Shown here: positions 1-9,612 of the stretch, piece after piece
Layout: the number at the start of each line of letters is the position of its first letter
How positions within the stretch are numbered: position 1 is the first letter of the stretch
Notes under the pieces: generated by a model
Database searches by the model: none
What the model saw: only the letters and a program-made list of their open reading frames with translations
What the model was told of the DNA's origin: nothing
DNA from: Cacajao melanocephalus
Lineage: Eukaryota > Chordata > Mammalia > Primates > Pitheciidae
Length of the DNA stretch: 64,000 nucleotides
Direction: 5' to 3'
Assembly: GCA_963573385.1 (NCBI GenBank)
Contig: CAUYLG010061966.1
Location: forward strand, 58,581 to 122,580
Made by a program: the position numbers and the translations under genes

Positions 1-21
1 ATTCATTTTTCTTTCATCTAT

Positions 22-444
22 TTAGCTATTGTATCCTCTTTTATTTTTAAGGAATCTCTCACAGGTTGAATCTTGTTGGTAGGCAAAGCCCATCTCTCTA
101 TACAAAATGAGGTCATCAGGGTGGGCCCTGATCCCATATAATTGGGGATTTGGAAGCAGATGTGCACACAAGGGCAGCCATGTGAAGATGAAGGTAGAGA
201 TTGGGGTGATGCCTCTCTGCCAAGGAGTGCCAAAAGATTGCCGGCAAACCACCAGAAGCTAGGGGAGAGGCATGGGACAGTTTCTCCCTCCCAGCCCTCA
301 GAAGAAACCAGTCCAGCTGATAACTCGATCTCAGACTTCCAGCCTCCAGAACTGTGAGACAATAGATTTCTGTTGTTTATGCCACCCGGTATGTGGTACT
401 TTGATCTGGCAGCTCTCAGGAAACCAATGCATAGTGGACTCCCA
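22..444 (+). mobile_element. MLT1-type MaLR LTR (left arm)
   Basis: The sequence follows an MLT1-like LTR: a GTGGGCCCTGAT stretch near 121, a block describing a degenerate CAGAAGCTAGG motif near 253, then CCTCCAGAACTGTGAGACAAT near 342 and a GCCACCCGG end region. These are old mammalian LTRs derived from ERVL-MaLR elements. No internal viral sequence is attached. The mirror copy is at 4977-5399 on the minus strand. Confidence 0.75.
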
Positions 445-734
445 AGAGCTGGGAGGCTGAAGGACCTGCTTTGTGTGTAGCAAGCAGGCTCTTTCTGTAG
501 CAACTCTGGTGCTTGCTCAAGATGCTGTTGATAAAATGCCCTTAATGGAAGAGGAGAGTCGTGACTTGGCTACCCCCATTGCCAAGTGTCTATTTTGCTA
601 ATAGCATTTCCAGTCCAGAGCCTCTGATATATCATGGGGCTGGAAGGCAGAGTGGAGGACCAGTGTCTTTGTGGATGTTTGCCTACGTTTTGGAGATGGC
701 AGTGATTTGTCGTCAATGGAATGGATTCTTACTC
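445..734. other. Single-copy-like DNA within left arm
   Basis: I recognise no repeat family, splice-flanked coding exon or RNA gene here. It is duplicated only as the mirror at 4687-4976. Confidence 0.5.
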
Positions 735-866
735 TGCATTTGGGTTTGCTCCACTACTAAGCTGCCTGAGTGCAAATCCTGGCCCTGCCACTCACCTCGG
801 CAAGTTCCGTCATCTTCCATGCTTTAGTTTCCCCAGTGCAGAATGAGAATAGGAATAGTATCCACC
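735..866 (+). mobile_element. MIR SINE, first part (left arm)
   Basis: The sequence shows the MIR order: AAATCCTGGCCCTGCCACT near 773, a degenerate CAAGTT block, TTTAGTTTCCCCA near 825, then AATAGTATCCACC. The element stops at 866 where an MLT1-type LTR begins and resumes at 1320. The mirror is at 4555-4686. Confidence 0.75.
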
Positions 867-1319
867 TATATTAGTTTCTTGGGGCTGCTGTAATAAATTA
901 CCATACTTTAGTGGCTTAAAGGAATAGGAAGTGATTCTTTCACAGCTGTGGAGACCTGAAATCTGAAATCACAGTGTTGGCAGGGACATGACCCCTCCAG
1001 AGGCCCCAGGTCAGAGTCCTCCATTGTCTCTCCAGCTTCTGGTGCTGCTGCATGCCTGGGGGTGTGTGCCACCATCACTTCAATCTCTGCCTTCTCCTCT
1101 TCTGCGTATGTCAAATCTCCCTCTGTCTCCGTCTTAGGAAGACATTTATGATTGGATTTAGTGTGATTCTTGATAACCTTCCCCAGCCAAAGTCCTTAAA
1201 TTAATCACATCTGCAAAGATATTTTTCCATTATAAGTTAAGGACATTTATAGGTTCCAGGCATTAGGACTAATATTCTTGGGTGGAATATTTCGTGTGGT
1301 CTTTATTCAGCCTACTACA
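867..1319 (-). mobile_element. MLT1-type LTR inserted in MIR (left arm)
   Basis: On the plus strand it opens TATATTAGTTTCTTGGGGCTG and ends CCTACTACA, the antisense form of an MLT1-type LTR. The interrupted MIR continues directly afterwards. The flanks CCACC (862-866) and TCGCC (1320-1324) look like a decayed 5-base target duplication, 3 of 5 identical and the two differences both transitions. The mirror copy is at 4102-4554. Confidence 0.72.
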
Positions 1320-1412
1320 TCGCCTCATAGGATTATTGTGAGAATTATATGAATTAGTTCTTGTAAACCTTTTAGAACAATATGACACATGATATGCCTC
1401 AACAAATGTCAC
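1320..1412 (+). mobile_element. MIR SINE, second part (left arm)
   Basis: TCATAGGATTATTGTGAG followed by a degenerate AAACCTTTTAGAACAATATGACACA and CAACAAATG is the 3' half of a MIR. It restores the element cut at 866. The mirror is at 4009-4101. Confidence 0.7.
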
Positions 1413-2640
1413 CAGTGAGGAAGAAAGAGTATGACCGTGGTCTTAACCAAAAGTGTGACAGTAATTCTGCAGCCTTCCGGTAATTTTGTGAGATGCTCAA
1501 TATTCTTTCAGAAATGCTGTTCTTACTTAGATGAGACAGAGATCATTCTGCAACAAACATTTGATGAAACAAATCATCCTGACTGATATTGACAACATGG
1601 GCATTATCAGCAAATGTTATTACAACTTCCCTTCCGGGTAGGAATCTCATTTTTTAGGGGACTTGGCCAGGGTACTCTCAAAGTTGAAATCAGAGTGTGG
1701 TGCCCACTCCTGAGAAGGGGTCAAATCATTTTGAGGCTGGTCTCGCTCTAGGGACCTGAATATACAAATCTGAAATGGGAAACAGAATGCTCTCAATAAA
1801 CTCAGATTAAGATAAGTTACTCATTGATTACCAAAATGCTGCCGTATCTGTGCCATTTAGCATTGCAGTAAAGTGTTTTGAATTAATTACTTAGAAAATC
1901 TTTGATACTTCGAAAACATTTTATAATCAGTTTAGTCACTTTTTATAACATTATTCCTGACATTTAATAAAGTCAACCCTAATAGGACAATATTTTAACA
2001 CATATTGCAAATAAGAAAATGATGTTAAGCATGGTGATAAAATTAAAACTAAAGGAGAGAATGTACAACATCGTAGATTCCTGAAAAGGCAGAGTGCACA
2101 TGGCCACTATGTCCTGCTTTTATCTTTAATAATTTTTTTTTCTTTAATTACTGAGGCCAAGGTTAGTTTTATACAACCATCCAGTGTCTTCAGGACATTA
2201 ATCTTGTTTTGCAAGAAATTCAATATTGAGTAGAATTTTTATGGTATTTTAAGAATTATTTCAGTTATAGTTCTTTTTCTTGATGGTATGCTTGAAGATT
2301 TTTTAAAAGAATGAATTCTAATTTTGTCTTACTATTTGCAAGTATTGTTTTCGCATATATTGAGAATTGAGTCCCATGTTGTGATGACACACAGCATGAG
2401 TCCATATCTTGCCTATAATGTACAGAGGAATATAGTGTTCTCTTGTATAGGAAATTCCTTTCTTACAGCTCAATACACTTTTAAAATATAACTCAAACTG
2501 AAATTTAGAAACCGTGTGGAATTTTGCTTATATTTAACATCTAGTTTTCACCAGGAAGCTACACATGCATGTTTATTGTTGTACATGTTTTTTCCAATGA
2601 AATGTAAGATGAAACAATTTAGAAATATGTATATCACCAT
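1413..2640. other. AT-rich DNA without recognised elements (left arm)
   Basis: No repeat family, coding potential or RNA gene is recognised. The only frames are short and the base composition is AT-rich. Mirrored at 2781-4008. Confidence 0.5.
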
Positions 2641-2780
2641 ACTTCTCTCTATATAACTTTGTGTATATAACATGACATGCATTGTATAGTACATATATTA
2701 CATATAATGTACATTATATGTAATATATGTACTATACAATGCATGTCATGTTATATACACAAAGTTATATAGAGAGAAGT
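2641..2780. other. Spacer-free, AT-rich palindrome centre
   Basis: Bases 2701-2710 and 2711-2720 are exact reverse complements, so the axis lies between two adjacent bases and there is no loop sequence. The surrounding sequence is rich in TATA, ACAT and ATGT steps, which resembles the composition, but not the size, of known palindromic AT-rich repeats. Such a centre could extrude as a cruciform. It is also what a fold-back sequencing or assembly join would look like. Confidence 0.9.
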
Positions 2781-4008
2781 ATGGTGATATACATATTTCT
2801 AAATTGTTTCATCTTACATTTCATTGGAAAAAACATGTACAACAATAAACATGCATGTGTAGCTTCCTGGTGAAAACTAGATGTTAAATATAAGCAAAAT
2901 TCCACACGGTTTCTAAATTTCAGTTTGAGTTATATTTTAAAAGTGTATTGAGCTGTAAGAAAGGAATTTCCTATACAAGAGAACACTATATTCCTCTGTA
3001 CATTATAGGCAAGATATGGACTCATGCTGTGTGTCATCACAACATGGGACTCAATTCTCAATATATGCGAAAACAATACTTGCAAATAGTAAGACAAAAT
3101 TAGAATTCATTCTTTTAAAAAATCTTCAAGCATACCATCAAGAAAAAGAACTATAACTGAAATAATTCTTAAAATACCATAAAAATTCTACTCAATATTG
3201 AATTTCTTGCAAAACAAGATTAATGTCCTGAAGACACTGGATGGTTGTATAAAACTAACCTTGGCCTCAGTAATTAAAGAAAAAAAAATTATTAAAGATA
3301 AAAGCAGGACATAGTGGCCATGTGCACTCTGCCTTTTCAGGAATCTACGATGTTGTACATTCTCTCCTTTAGTTTTAATTTTATCACCATGCTTAACATC
3401 ATTTTCTTATTTGCAATATGTGTTAAAATATTGTCCTATTAGGGTTGACTTTATTAAATGTCAGGAATAATGTTATAAAAAGTGACTAAACTGATTATAA
3501 AATGTTTTCGAAGTATCAAAGATTTTCTAAGTAATTAATTCAAAACACTTTACTGCAATGCTAAATGGCACAGATACGGCAGCATTTTGGTAATCAATGA
3601 GTAACTTATCTTAATCTGAGTTTATTGAGAGCATTCTGTTTCCCATTTCAGATTTGTATATTCAGGTCCCTAGAGCGAGACCAGCCTCAAAATGATTTGA
3701 CCCCTTCTCAGGAGTGGGCACCACACTCTGATTTCAACTTTGAGAGTACCCTGGCCAAGTCCCCTAAAAAATGAGATTCCTACCCGGAAGGGAAGTTGTA
3801 ATAACATTTGCTGATAATGCCCATGTTGTCAATATCAGTCAGGATGATTTGTTTCATCAAATGTTTGTTGCAGAATGATCTCTGTCTCATCTAAGTAAGA
3901 ACAGCATTTCTGAAAGAATATTGAGCATCTCACAAAATTACCGGAAGGCTGCAGAATTACTGTCACACTTTTGGTTAAGACCACGGTCATACTCTTTCTT
4001 CCTCACTG

Positions 4009-4686
4009 GTGACATTTGTTGAGGCATATCATGTGTCATATTGTTCTAAAAGGTTTACAAGAACTAATTCATATAATTCTCACAATAATCCTATGAGGCG
4101 ATGTAGTAGGCTGAATAAAGACCACACGAAATATTCCACCCAAGAATATTAGTCCTAATGCCTGGAACCTATAAATGTCCTTAACTTATAATGGAAAAAT
4201 ATCTTTGCAGATGTGATTAATTTAAGGACTTTGGCTGGGGAAGGTTATCAAGAATCACACTAAATCCAATCATAAATGTCTTCCTAAGACGGAGACAGAG
4301 GGAGATTTGACATACGCAGAAGAGGAGAAGGCAGAGATTGAAGTGATGGTGGCACACACCCCCAGGCATGCAGCAGCACCAGAAGCTGGAGAGACAATGG
4401 AGGACTCTGACCTGGGGCCTCTGGAGGGGTCATGTCCCTGCCAACACTGTGATTTCAGATTTCAGGTCTCCACAGCTGTGAAAGAATCACTTCCTATTCC
4501 TTTAAGCCACTAAAGTATGGTAATTTATTACAGCAGCCCCAAGAAACTAATATAGGTGGATACTATTCCTATTCTCATTCTGCACTGGGGAAACTAAAGC
4601 ATGGAAGATGACGGAACTTGCCGAGGTGAGTGGCAGGGCCAGGATTTGCACTCAGGCAGCTTAGTAGTGGAGCAAACCCAAATGCA
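4009..4686 (-). mobile_element. MIR interrupted by MLT1-type LTR (right arm)
   Basis: This is the mirror of 735-1412: MIR parts at 4009-4101 and 4555-4686 on the minus strand, with the MLT1-type LTR at 4102-4554 on the plus strand. The LTR contains a 68-codon frame at 4307-4513 that is identical in both arms and has no sign of being a gene. Confidence 0.75.
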
Positions 4687-4976
4687 GAGTAAGAATCCAT
4701 TCCATTGACGACAAATCACTGCCATCTCCAAAACGTAGGCAAACATCCACAAAGACACTGGTCCTCCACTCTGCCTTCCAGCCCCATGATATATCAGAGG
4801 CTCTGGACTGGAAATGCTATTAGCAAAATAGACACTTGGCAATGGGGGTAGCCAAGTCACGACTCTCCTCTTCCATTAAGGGCATTTTATCAACAGCATC
4901 TTGAGCAAGCACCAGAGTTGCTACAGAAAGAGCCTGCTTGCTACACACAAAGCAGGTCCTTCAGCCTCCCAGCTCT

Positions 4977-5399
4977 TGGGAGTCCACTATGCATTGGTTT
5001 CCTGAGAGCTGCCAGATCAAAGTACCACATACCGGGTGGCATAAACAACAGAAATCTATTGTCTCACAGTTCTGGAGGCTGGAAGTCTGAGATCGAGTTA
5101 TCAGCTGGACTGGTTTCTTCTGAGGGCTGGGAGGGAGAAACTGTCCCATGCCTCTCCCCTAGCTTCTGGTGGTTTGCCGGCAATCTTTTGGCACTCCTTG
5201 GCAGAGAGGCATCACCCCAATCTCTACCTTCATCTTCACATGGCTGCCCTTGTGTGCACATCTGCTTCCAAATCCCCAATTATATGGGATCAGGGCCCAC
5301 CCTGATGACCTCATTTTGTATAGAGAGATGGGCTTTGCCTACCAACAAGATTCAACCTGTGAGAGATTCCTTAAAAATAAAAGAGGATACAATAGCTAA
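4977..5399 (-). mobile_element. MLT1-type MaLR LTR (right arm)
   Basis: Mirror of 22-444. On the plus strand it reads CATAAACAACAGAAATCTAT near 5040 and GTTCTGGAGGCTGGAAGTCTG near 5070, standard antisense MLT1 landmarks. The 161-codon frame at 4918-5403 runs across it and is incidental. Confidence 0.75.
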
Positions 5400-5420
5400 A
5401 TAGATGAAAGAAAAATGAAT

Positions 5421-5969
5421 GTACATTTCACTGTCTCAATTACCAGATCCATCTGAGCTTTCAAAGCAAAAATACCACCTTGAATTTTTATAGTGATGAT
5501 CACTTTCTGAAACACTTTCTCATCAATACTTTTGGCTTATGCTAGTTAGGAGGGTTGACCATCTCACTTTGAAATGTAAGAACTGAACCCACCACTGTAA
5601 ATGTTCAAACTTAAGACCAGGAAGCAGGACCCTGGTATGGTGGGGATCAGAGTCATTTACTCATGCCCTCATTTATTAATTTCTTCATTCATCTGATTCA
5701 TTAGGTCCTTCCCCTATACCAAGCTTATTTTAGGTCTTACTCCCAACACCAACACTGTGGAGCATTGAAAGAATGAATTCATCTTTTGGTAGCTCAATTG
5801 CTTCCTCAATAGAATAAGACGGTAAAATCTAGATCATGAAGTTATTTTATAGACCTAAACTCTAGAAAAAGACATTTATGAAAATGCTGGCTTTTCTGGT
5901 ATCTTTTATAGGGGACATTAACCAGTCTAAGTAGGTATATACAAATATAAAGGATCTCTTTTCCGATTA
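5421..5969. other. Single-copy DNA flanking the palindrome
   Basis: I see no recognised repeat or gene in this interval. It is the first sequence outside the demonstrable symmetry. Confidence 0.5.
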
Positions 5970-5974
5970 GGAGG

Positions 5975-6384
5975 TGATATGATTTGGCTGTGTCCCCACC
6001 CAAATCTCATCTTGAACTGTAGCTCCCATAATCCTCACATGTTGTGGGAGGGACAACATGGAGGAGATAACTGAATCATGGGGGCGGGAGACAATTATCT
6101 CCAATGGGAGATAATTCAATCATGGGGCGGGTTTTTTCCCCTGCTTTTCTCATGATAGTGAATAAGTCTCACAAGATGTGACGGTTTTATAAAGGGCGGT
6201 TCCCCTGCACATGCTCTCTTGCCTGCTACCATGTAAGATGTGACTTTGCTCCTCCTTTGCCTTCTGCCAGGATTGTAAGGCCTCCCCAGCCATGTTGAAC
6301 TGTGAGTCCATTAAACCTCTTTTTCTGTATAAATTATCCAGTCTCAGGTATTTCTTCATAGCAGTATGAAAATAGACTAATACA
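5975..6384 (+). mobile_element. Solo MST/THE1-type MaLR LTR
   Basis: A 410-base LTR begins TGATATGATTTGGCTGTGTC and ends GACTAATACA, with the internal GTGAATAAGTCTCAC and TTATAAAGGGCGGTTCCCC landmarks of MST/THE1 LTRs. It is bounded by a perfect 5-base target duplication, GGAGG, at 5970-5974 and 6385-6389. No internal region is present, so it is a solo LTR left by LTR-LTR recombination. The 110-codon antisense frame here has no gene support. Confidence 0.9.
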
Positions 6385-6389
6385 GGAGG

Positions 6390-7258
6390 TACACCTTCTT
6401 TGAGGCCACTGGTGTTGACTGCACACAGCCCAACACCCAATTTCCTCAGGGTGATGACCCTTCTGTAGTTGGAATACGACAAGCCAAGGACAGTAAGCTG
6501 AGGTTCAGTATGGAAATGGGTCTTCTTGAGCTTGTCACCAAGGAAGAGAGCCAGGTTCTAAGGGTGCTGAGATGGGAAGAGGCTCTAAGCATCAGAGGAA
6601 ACTGTAAGAACAAGATTCTCTGATTGAAGACAAATGTTGGAATTAAACCACTGCCACAAGAACTACTGCTCTGGAGACTTCATGTCCAAGGAGGACCTAG
6701 AGATGGCATCTCAGGAAAGGATGCAGCAGAGCCAAGGATGTGGAAGCACATACATGGTGCCCTTCACTCGCTAGTGACTCCAACCAGAAGTACTGGAGCT
6801 TCAAAGACCTCCTAGGGTGAGGATGACATGTGGTCAAAAAATATCAAGTTTCAGTTAGTGCATGAGAATGTTCTGATAGAGCGCTTTACCCCAACACACA
6901 GAGAAGAGCTTCCAGAGCAGAGGCTATGTGTGGAACACCTGACAAGACACCAGAAACATGACCCCCTGGAAACTATGGCTTATACATCCTTGGGAGCATT
7001 GATATTAATAGTGATAGTGACCTCACAGGCCTTAGGACTCAGCATGGGATTCAAGAGGCATGAGACAAGGTCAAAAAATACAGCACACAGTGCAAAGGTC
7101 TAGATAGATCTGTGGGCTTTCACGAATGTTGGTGGTCACGGAGATAGAAATAATGAGCATGAAACATGACCACGGCTGCTTCCTTTTAGGGATAAGTAGA
7201 TAAGAATAAGATTCGAATGCAGGCCTGACATTGAAGTTCAGTCCAGGAGGTAAGGAGA
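6390..7258. other. Single-copy DNA
   Basis: Contains only short frames of 63 and 91 codons, at 6624-6815 and 6828-7103, without recognisable domains. No repeat identified. Confidence 0.45.
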
Positions 7259-7275
7259 AATGGGATGCAAAACTC

Positions 7276-7584
7276 GCTGGGCTTGATGACTCACGCCTGT
7301 AATCCCAGAACTTTGGGAGGCCAAGGTGGGTGGATCACCTGAGGTCAGGAGTTCGAGACCATTCTGGCCAACATGGTGAAACCCCATCTCTACCAAAAAT
7401 ACAAAAATTTGCTGGGCATGGTGGCAGACACCTGTAATCCCAGACTACTTGGGAGGCTAAGGCAGGAGAATTGCTCAAACCCAGGAGGTGGGGGTTGGAG
7501 TGAGCCAAGATCACGTCACTGCGCTCCAGCCTAGGTGACACAGCGAGACTCCATCTCAAAAAAAAGCGGGGGCGGGGGGGGGGG
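7276..7584 (+). mobile_element. Alu (S-like), G-rich tail
   Basis: A full-length dimeric Alu with CCTGTAATCCCAGAACTTTG and a second monomer. A 17-base target duplication, AATGGGATGCAAAACTC, is present at 7259-7275 and 7585-7601. The A tail is short and followed by a run of G bases (about 7567-7584), an unusual tail composition. Confidence 0.93.
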
Positions 7585-7601
7585 AATGGGATGCAAAACT
7601 C

Positions 7602-8349
7602 TAAACCAATGCAGAGATAATAGGCAGTTGTAGAGGCCCACACGGCAAGTAACCAGTGGAGGTCCAGTCAGGTGGCATTTAGATGCCAGGATGTCTAACC
7701 ACTGAGGGAGCTGAGTTCTATGCAAAAGCAATTCCCTCATTTAAGAAAAGGGGCAGAAGAAATAGTTACAACAGATCTGAAGTAGAAGGCAGTCATCAGT
7801 CACACTGGAGCAAGGCTAGATCTCGGTCACCATGTTTTGCATCATGTGATTTCACTTGCCCCATCCATGTTGATTGACCCAGAGGTAAGTAAGCACCTGA
7901 TGTCAGGGCAGCCAGTCAGAGACTGGGCAAGGACCAATGACACAATCTACAGTGAAATAATGAGCTGAGACCCTCGAATTCTCCCTCAGTGTATCTTAGG
8001 AAACATGGAGAACTGGGGCCAGTTCAGAGGGAGTTAAAGTCACAGGAATAAGAGAGGGGCCAGGGCAACCACAAAGGGCAACATTCAAGCTGGAATTAAG
8101 AGAAAACAAGAGCTATGACTAAGCAGCAAAAAGCCACATGGTGGAAAGAAGAATGAAGCTGACAGACGATGGAGCAGAAATGCCTGAAGAAAGAGGCTGT
8201 GTGGTCCGTGAGAGTCACAGCACAGCGGGCCCTGCAGGCTGCCTTCAGTTTCAAACATGTCCTTACAGTAAACACCCCTTTTCATGAAGAAACTCAAGGG
8301 AGTCTCTGTTTCTTACAACCCAAATCCCCAATTAAAACTGCAGAACCTA
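7602..8349. other. Single-copy DNA
   Basis: No recognised repeat or gene; short frames only. Confidence 0.45.
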
Positions 8350-8634
8350 GACCAGGCATGGTGGCTCACACTTGTAATCCTAGCACTTTGGGAGGCTGAG
8401 GTGGGCAGATGGCTCAAACCCAGTAGTTTGAGACCACCCTGGGCAACATGGTGAAACCTCGTCTCCACAAAAAATACAAAAATTAGCCGGGTGTGGTGGT
8501 ATGTGCCTGTGGTGTGCGGTGAGAAAGATTAACTGAGCCCAGGAGGTCGAGGCTTCAGTGAGCTGAGATTGAACCACTGCACTTCAGCCTGAGAGACAGA
8601 GTGAGACCCTGTCTCTAAAAAAAAAAAAAAATTG
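8350..8634 (+). mobile_element. Alu (J-like)
   Basis: A dimeric Alu with the older-type GAGGTCGAGGCTTCAGTGAGC in the right monomer, ending in 14-15 A bases. Flanks TGCAGAACCTAG and TGTAGAGCCTAG are a diverged target duplication. Confidence 0.9.
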
Positions 8635-8788
8635 TAGAGCCTAGTACCAGGGACTTTCTGACCACGAACTCTTCCTACCTTTTTATGATGTGCAAGATGT
8701 GTCTGGGGCCCGGGTGGGGTAACCTCCAGTGAAGGCTGAGTGGCCCTAATGTCAAGGTCAAAGGGCTTAAGAAATTGAAGTCAAGGAG
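8635..8788. other. Single-copy DNA
   Basis: Short interval between the Alu and the Tigger element with nothing recognised. Confidence 0.4.
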
Positions 8789-9484
8789 GTATAATTGATC
8801 CTCATTATTCACAGATTCTGTATTTGCAAATTTGCCTGCTCACTAAAATGTATTTGTAAGCACAGAATCAACACCTGCAGCTCTTTCCTTGGTCATTTGC
8901 AGATGTGCACAGAAAGTTTGAGTCACTCAATGCACATGTTCCCAACAAGTTGAACAAGTTCAACTGTTTGCCTTCTCGCTTCAGTTCTTATATTATAAAT
9001 GTGCTTTTCTCACAGTCTATTCAGTGCCACCTTTTTCTCATTTTTGTGCTTTGTCTTGGTGATTTCACTGTTTAAAATGGCCCCCGAACATAGTGCTGAA
9101 GTGCTAGTGAGTGTTCCTAATCACAGGAGGGCTGTGATGTGCCTTAGGGACAAAATATGCATGTCAGATAAGCTTCCCTCAGGCATGAGTTACAGTCCTG
9201 TTGGCCATAGTTCAATGTTAATGAATCAAAAATGTCTATTAAAAAGGTGTCTTTATCTGAACACTTCACTGGTGTTAAATAAAATTTTTTTTAAAAAAGG
9301 TGTCTTTAAAGAGAAAGACACATAAGGCAAAGGTATGTATTGATCAATTGATGAAAATATCATGACCAGAGGCTTGTAGGAAACTAACCTTGTATTTCCC
9401 CTAGGAGCAATGGCTTGGTATTTGCTAATTCAGTGTTTTTGGTCACTTCATTGAACAGAACTACCTCGAACACCAATAACTGAC
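8789..9484 (+). mobile_element. Tigger-family DNA transposon, internally deleted
   Basis: The left end reads as a degraded Tigger terminal repeat (TTGATCCTCATTATTCACAG near 8797), and the right end near 9460-9484 (ACACCAATAACTGAC) is its degraded partner. At about 0.7 kb it is far shorter than an autonomous pogo-like Tigger, so most of the transposase is gone. Part of the frame at 8999-9325 resembles the start of a Tigger transposase (helix-turn-helix, CENP-B-like DNA binding). Non-autonomous and inactive. Confidence 0.82.
9078..9240 (+). pseudogene. Tigger transposase N-terminal remnant
   Basis: Starting at the ATG at 9078 the frame reads MAPEHSAEVLVSVPNHRRAV and continues through CLRDKICMSDKLPSGMSYS. 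This has the layout of the N-terminal helix-turn-helix of pogo/Tigger transposases, which binds the terminal repeats. The catalytic DDE region is absent and the frame runs out at 9325. It is a fossil with no expected product. Confidence 0.7.
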
Positions 9485-9519
9485 TTTATATTACTTTAAT
9501 ATCTTGTTGGGAAATGAAC

Positions 9520-9612
9520 CCATCAATCATACTCCCTGCTGTATCTTCAGTGTCAAACACAGCACTTGGTACACAGTAAGTATACAATAAATATTTGTTG
9601 AACAAAAAAGTA
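9520..9612 (+). mobile_element. L2/MIR-type 3' end fragment
   Basis: The string CAGCACTTGGTACACAGTAAG followed by CAATAAATATTTGTTGAA is the shared 3' end of L2 and MIR elements, here near 9560-9605. Confidence 0.6.

Larger units (their letters stand above)
1..2710 (+). repeat. Left arm of large perfect palindrome
   Basis: This arm is the reverse complement of 2711-5420. The first 20 bases match the complement of 5401-5420, the central bases mirror exactly, and open frames mirror with coordinate sums of exactly 5421 (18-503 with 4918-5403, 561-827 with 4594-4860, 908-1114 with 4307-4513) and identical translations. A nine-base T run near 2132 has a nine-base A run as its mirror. No indel is possible between these anchors. 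The arm reaches base 1, so it may continue to the left of the window. Confidence 0.97.
2711..5420 (-). repeat. Right arm of large perfect palindrome
   Basis: This is the mirror of 1-2710. It runs without a break into single-copy sequence at 5421, so within this window the right arm is the copy joined to ordinary flanking DNA. It carries the same MLT1-type LTRs and split MIR as the left arm, in reverse order and orientation. Symmetry cannot be tested beyond 5420 because the partner of base 5421 lies outside the window. Confidence 0.97.

Noticed and set aside
18..503. 161-codon frame (mirrored at 4918-5403)
   Set aside because: It overlaps an MLT1-type LTR, has no domain or exon context, and is present twice only because of the palindrome.
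4307..4513. 68-codon acidic frame starting MTYAEEEKAEIEVMV
   Set aside because: It lies entirely in an MLT1-type LTR, a region known to give such chance frames.
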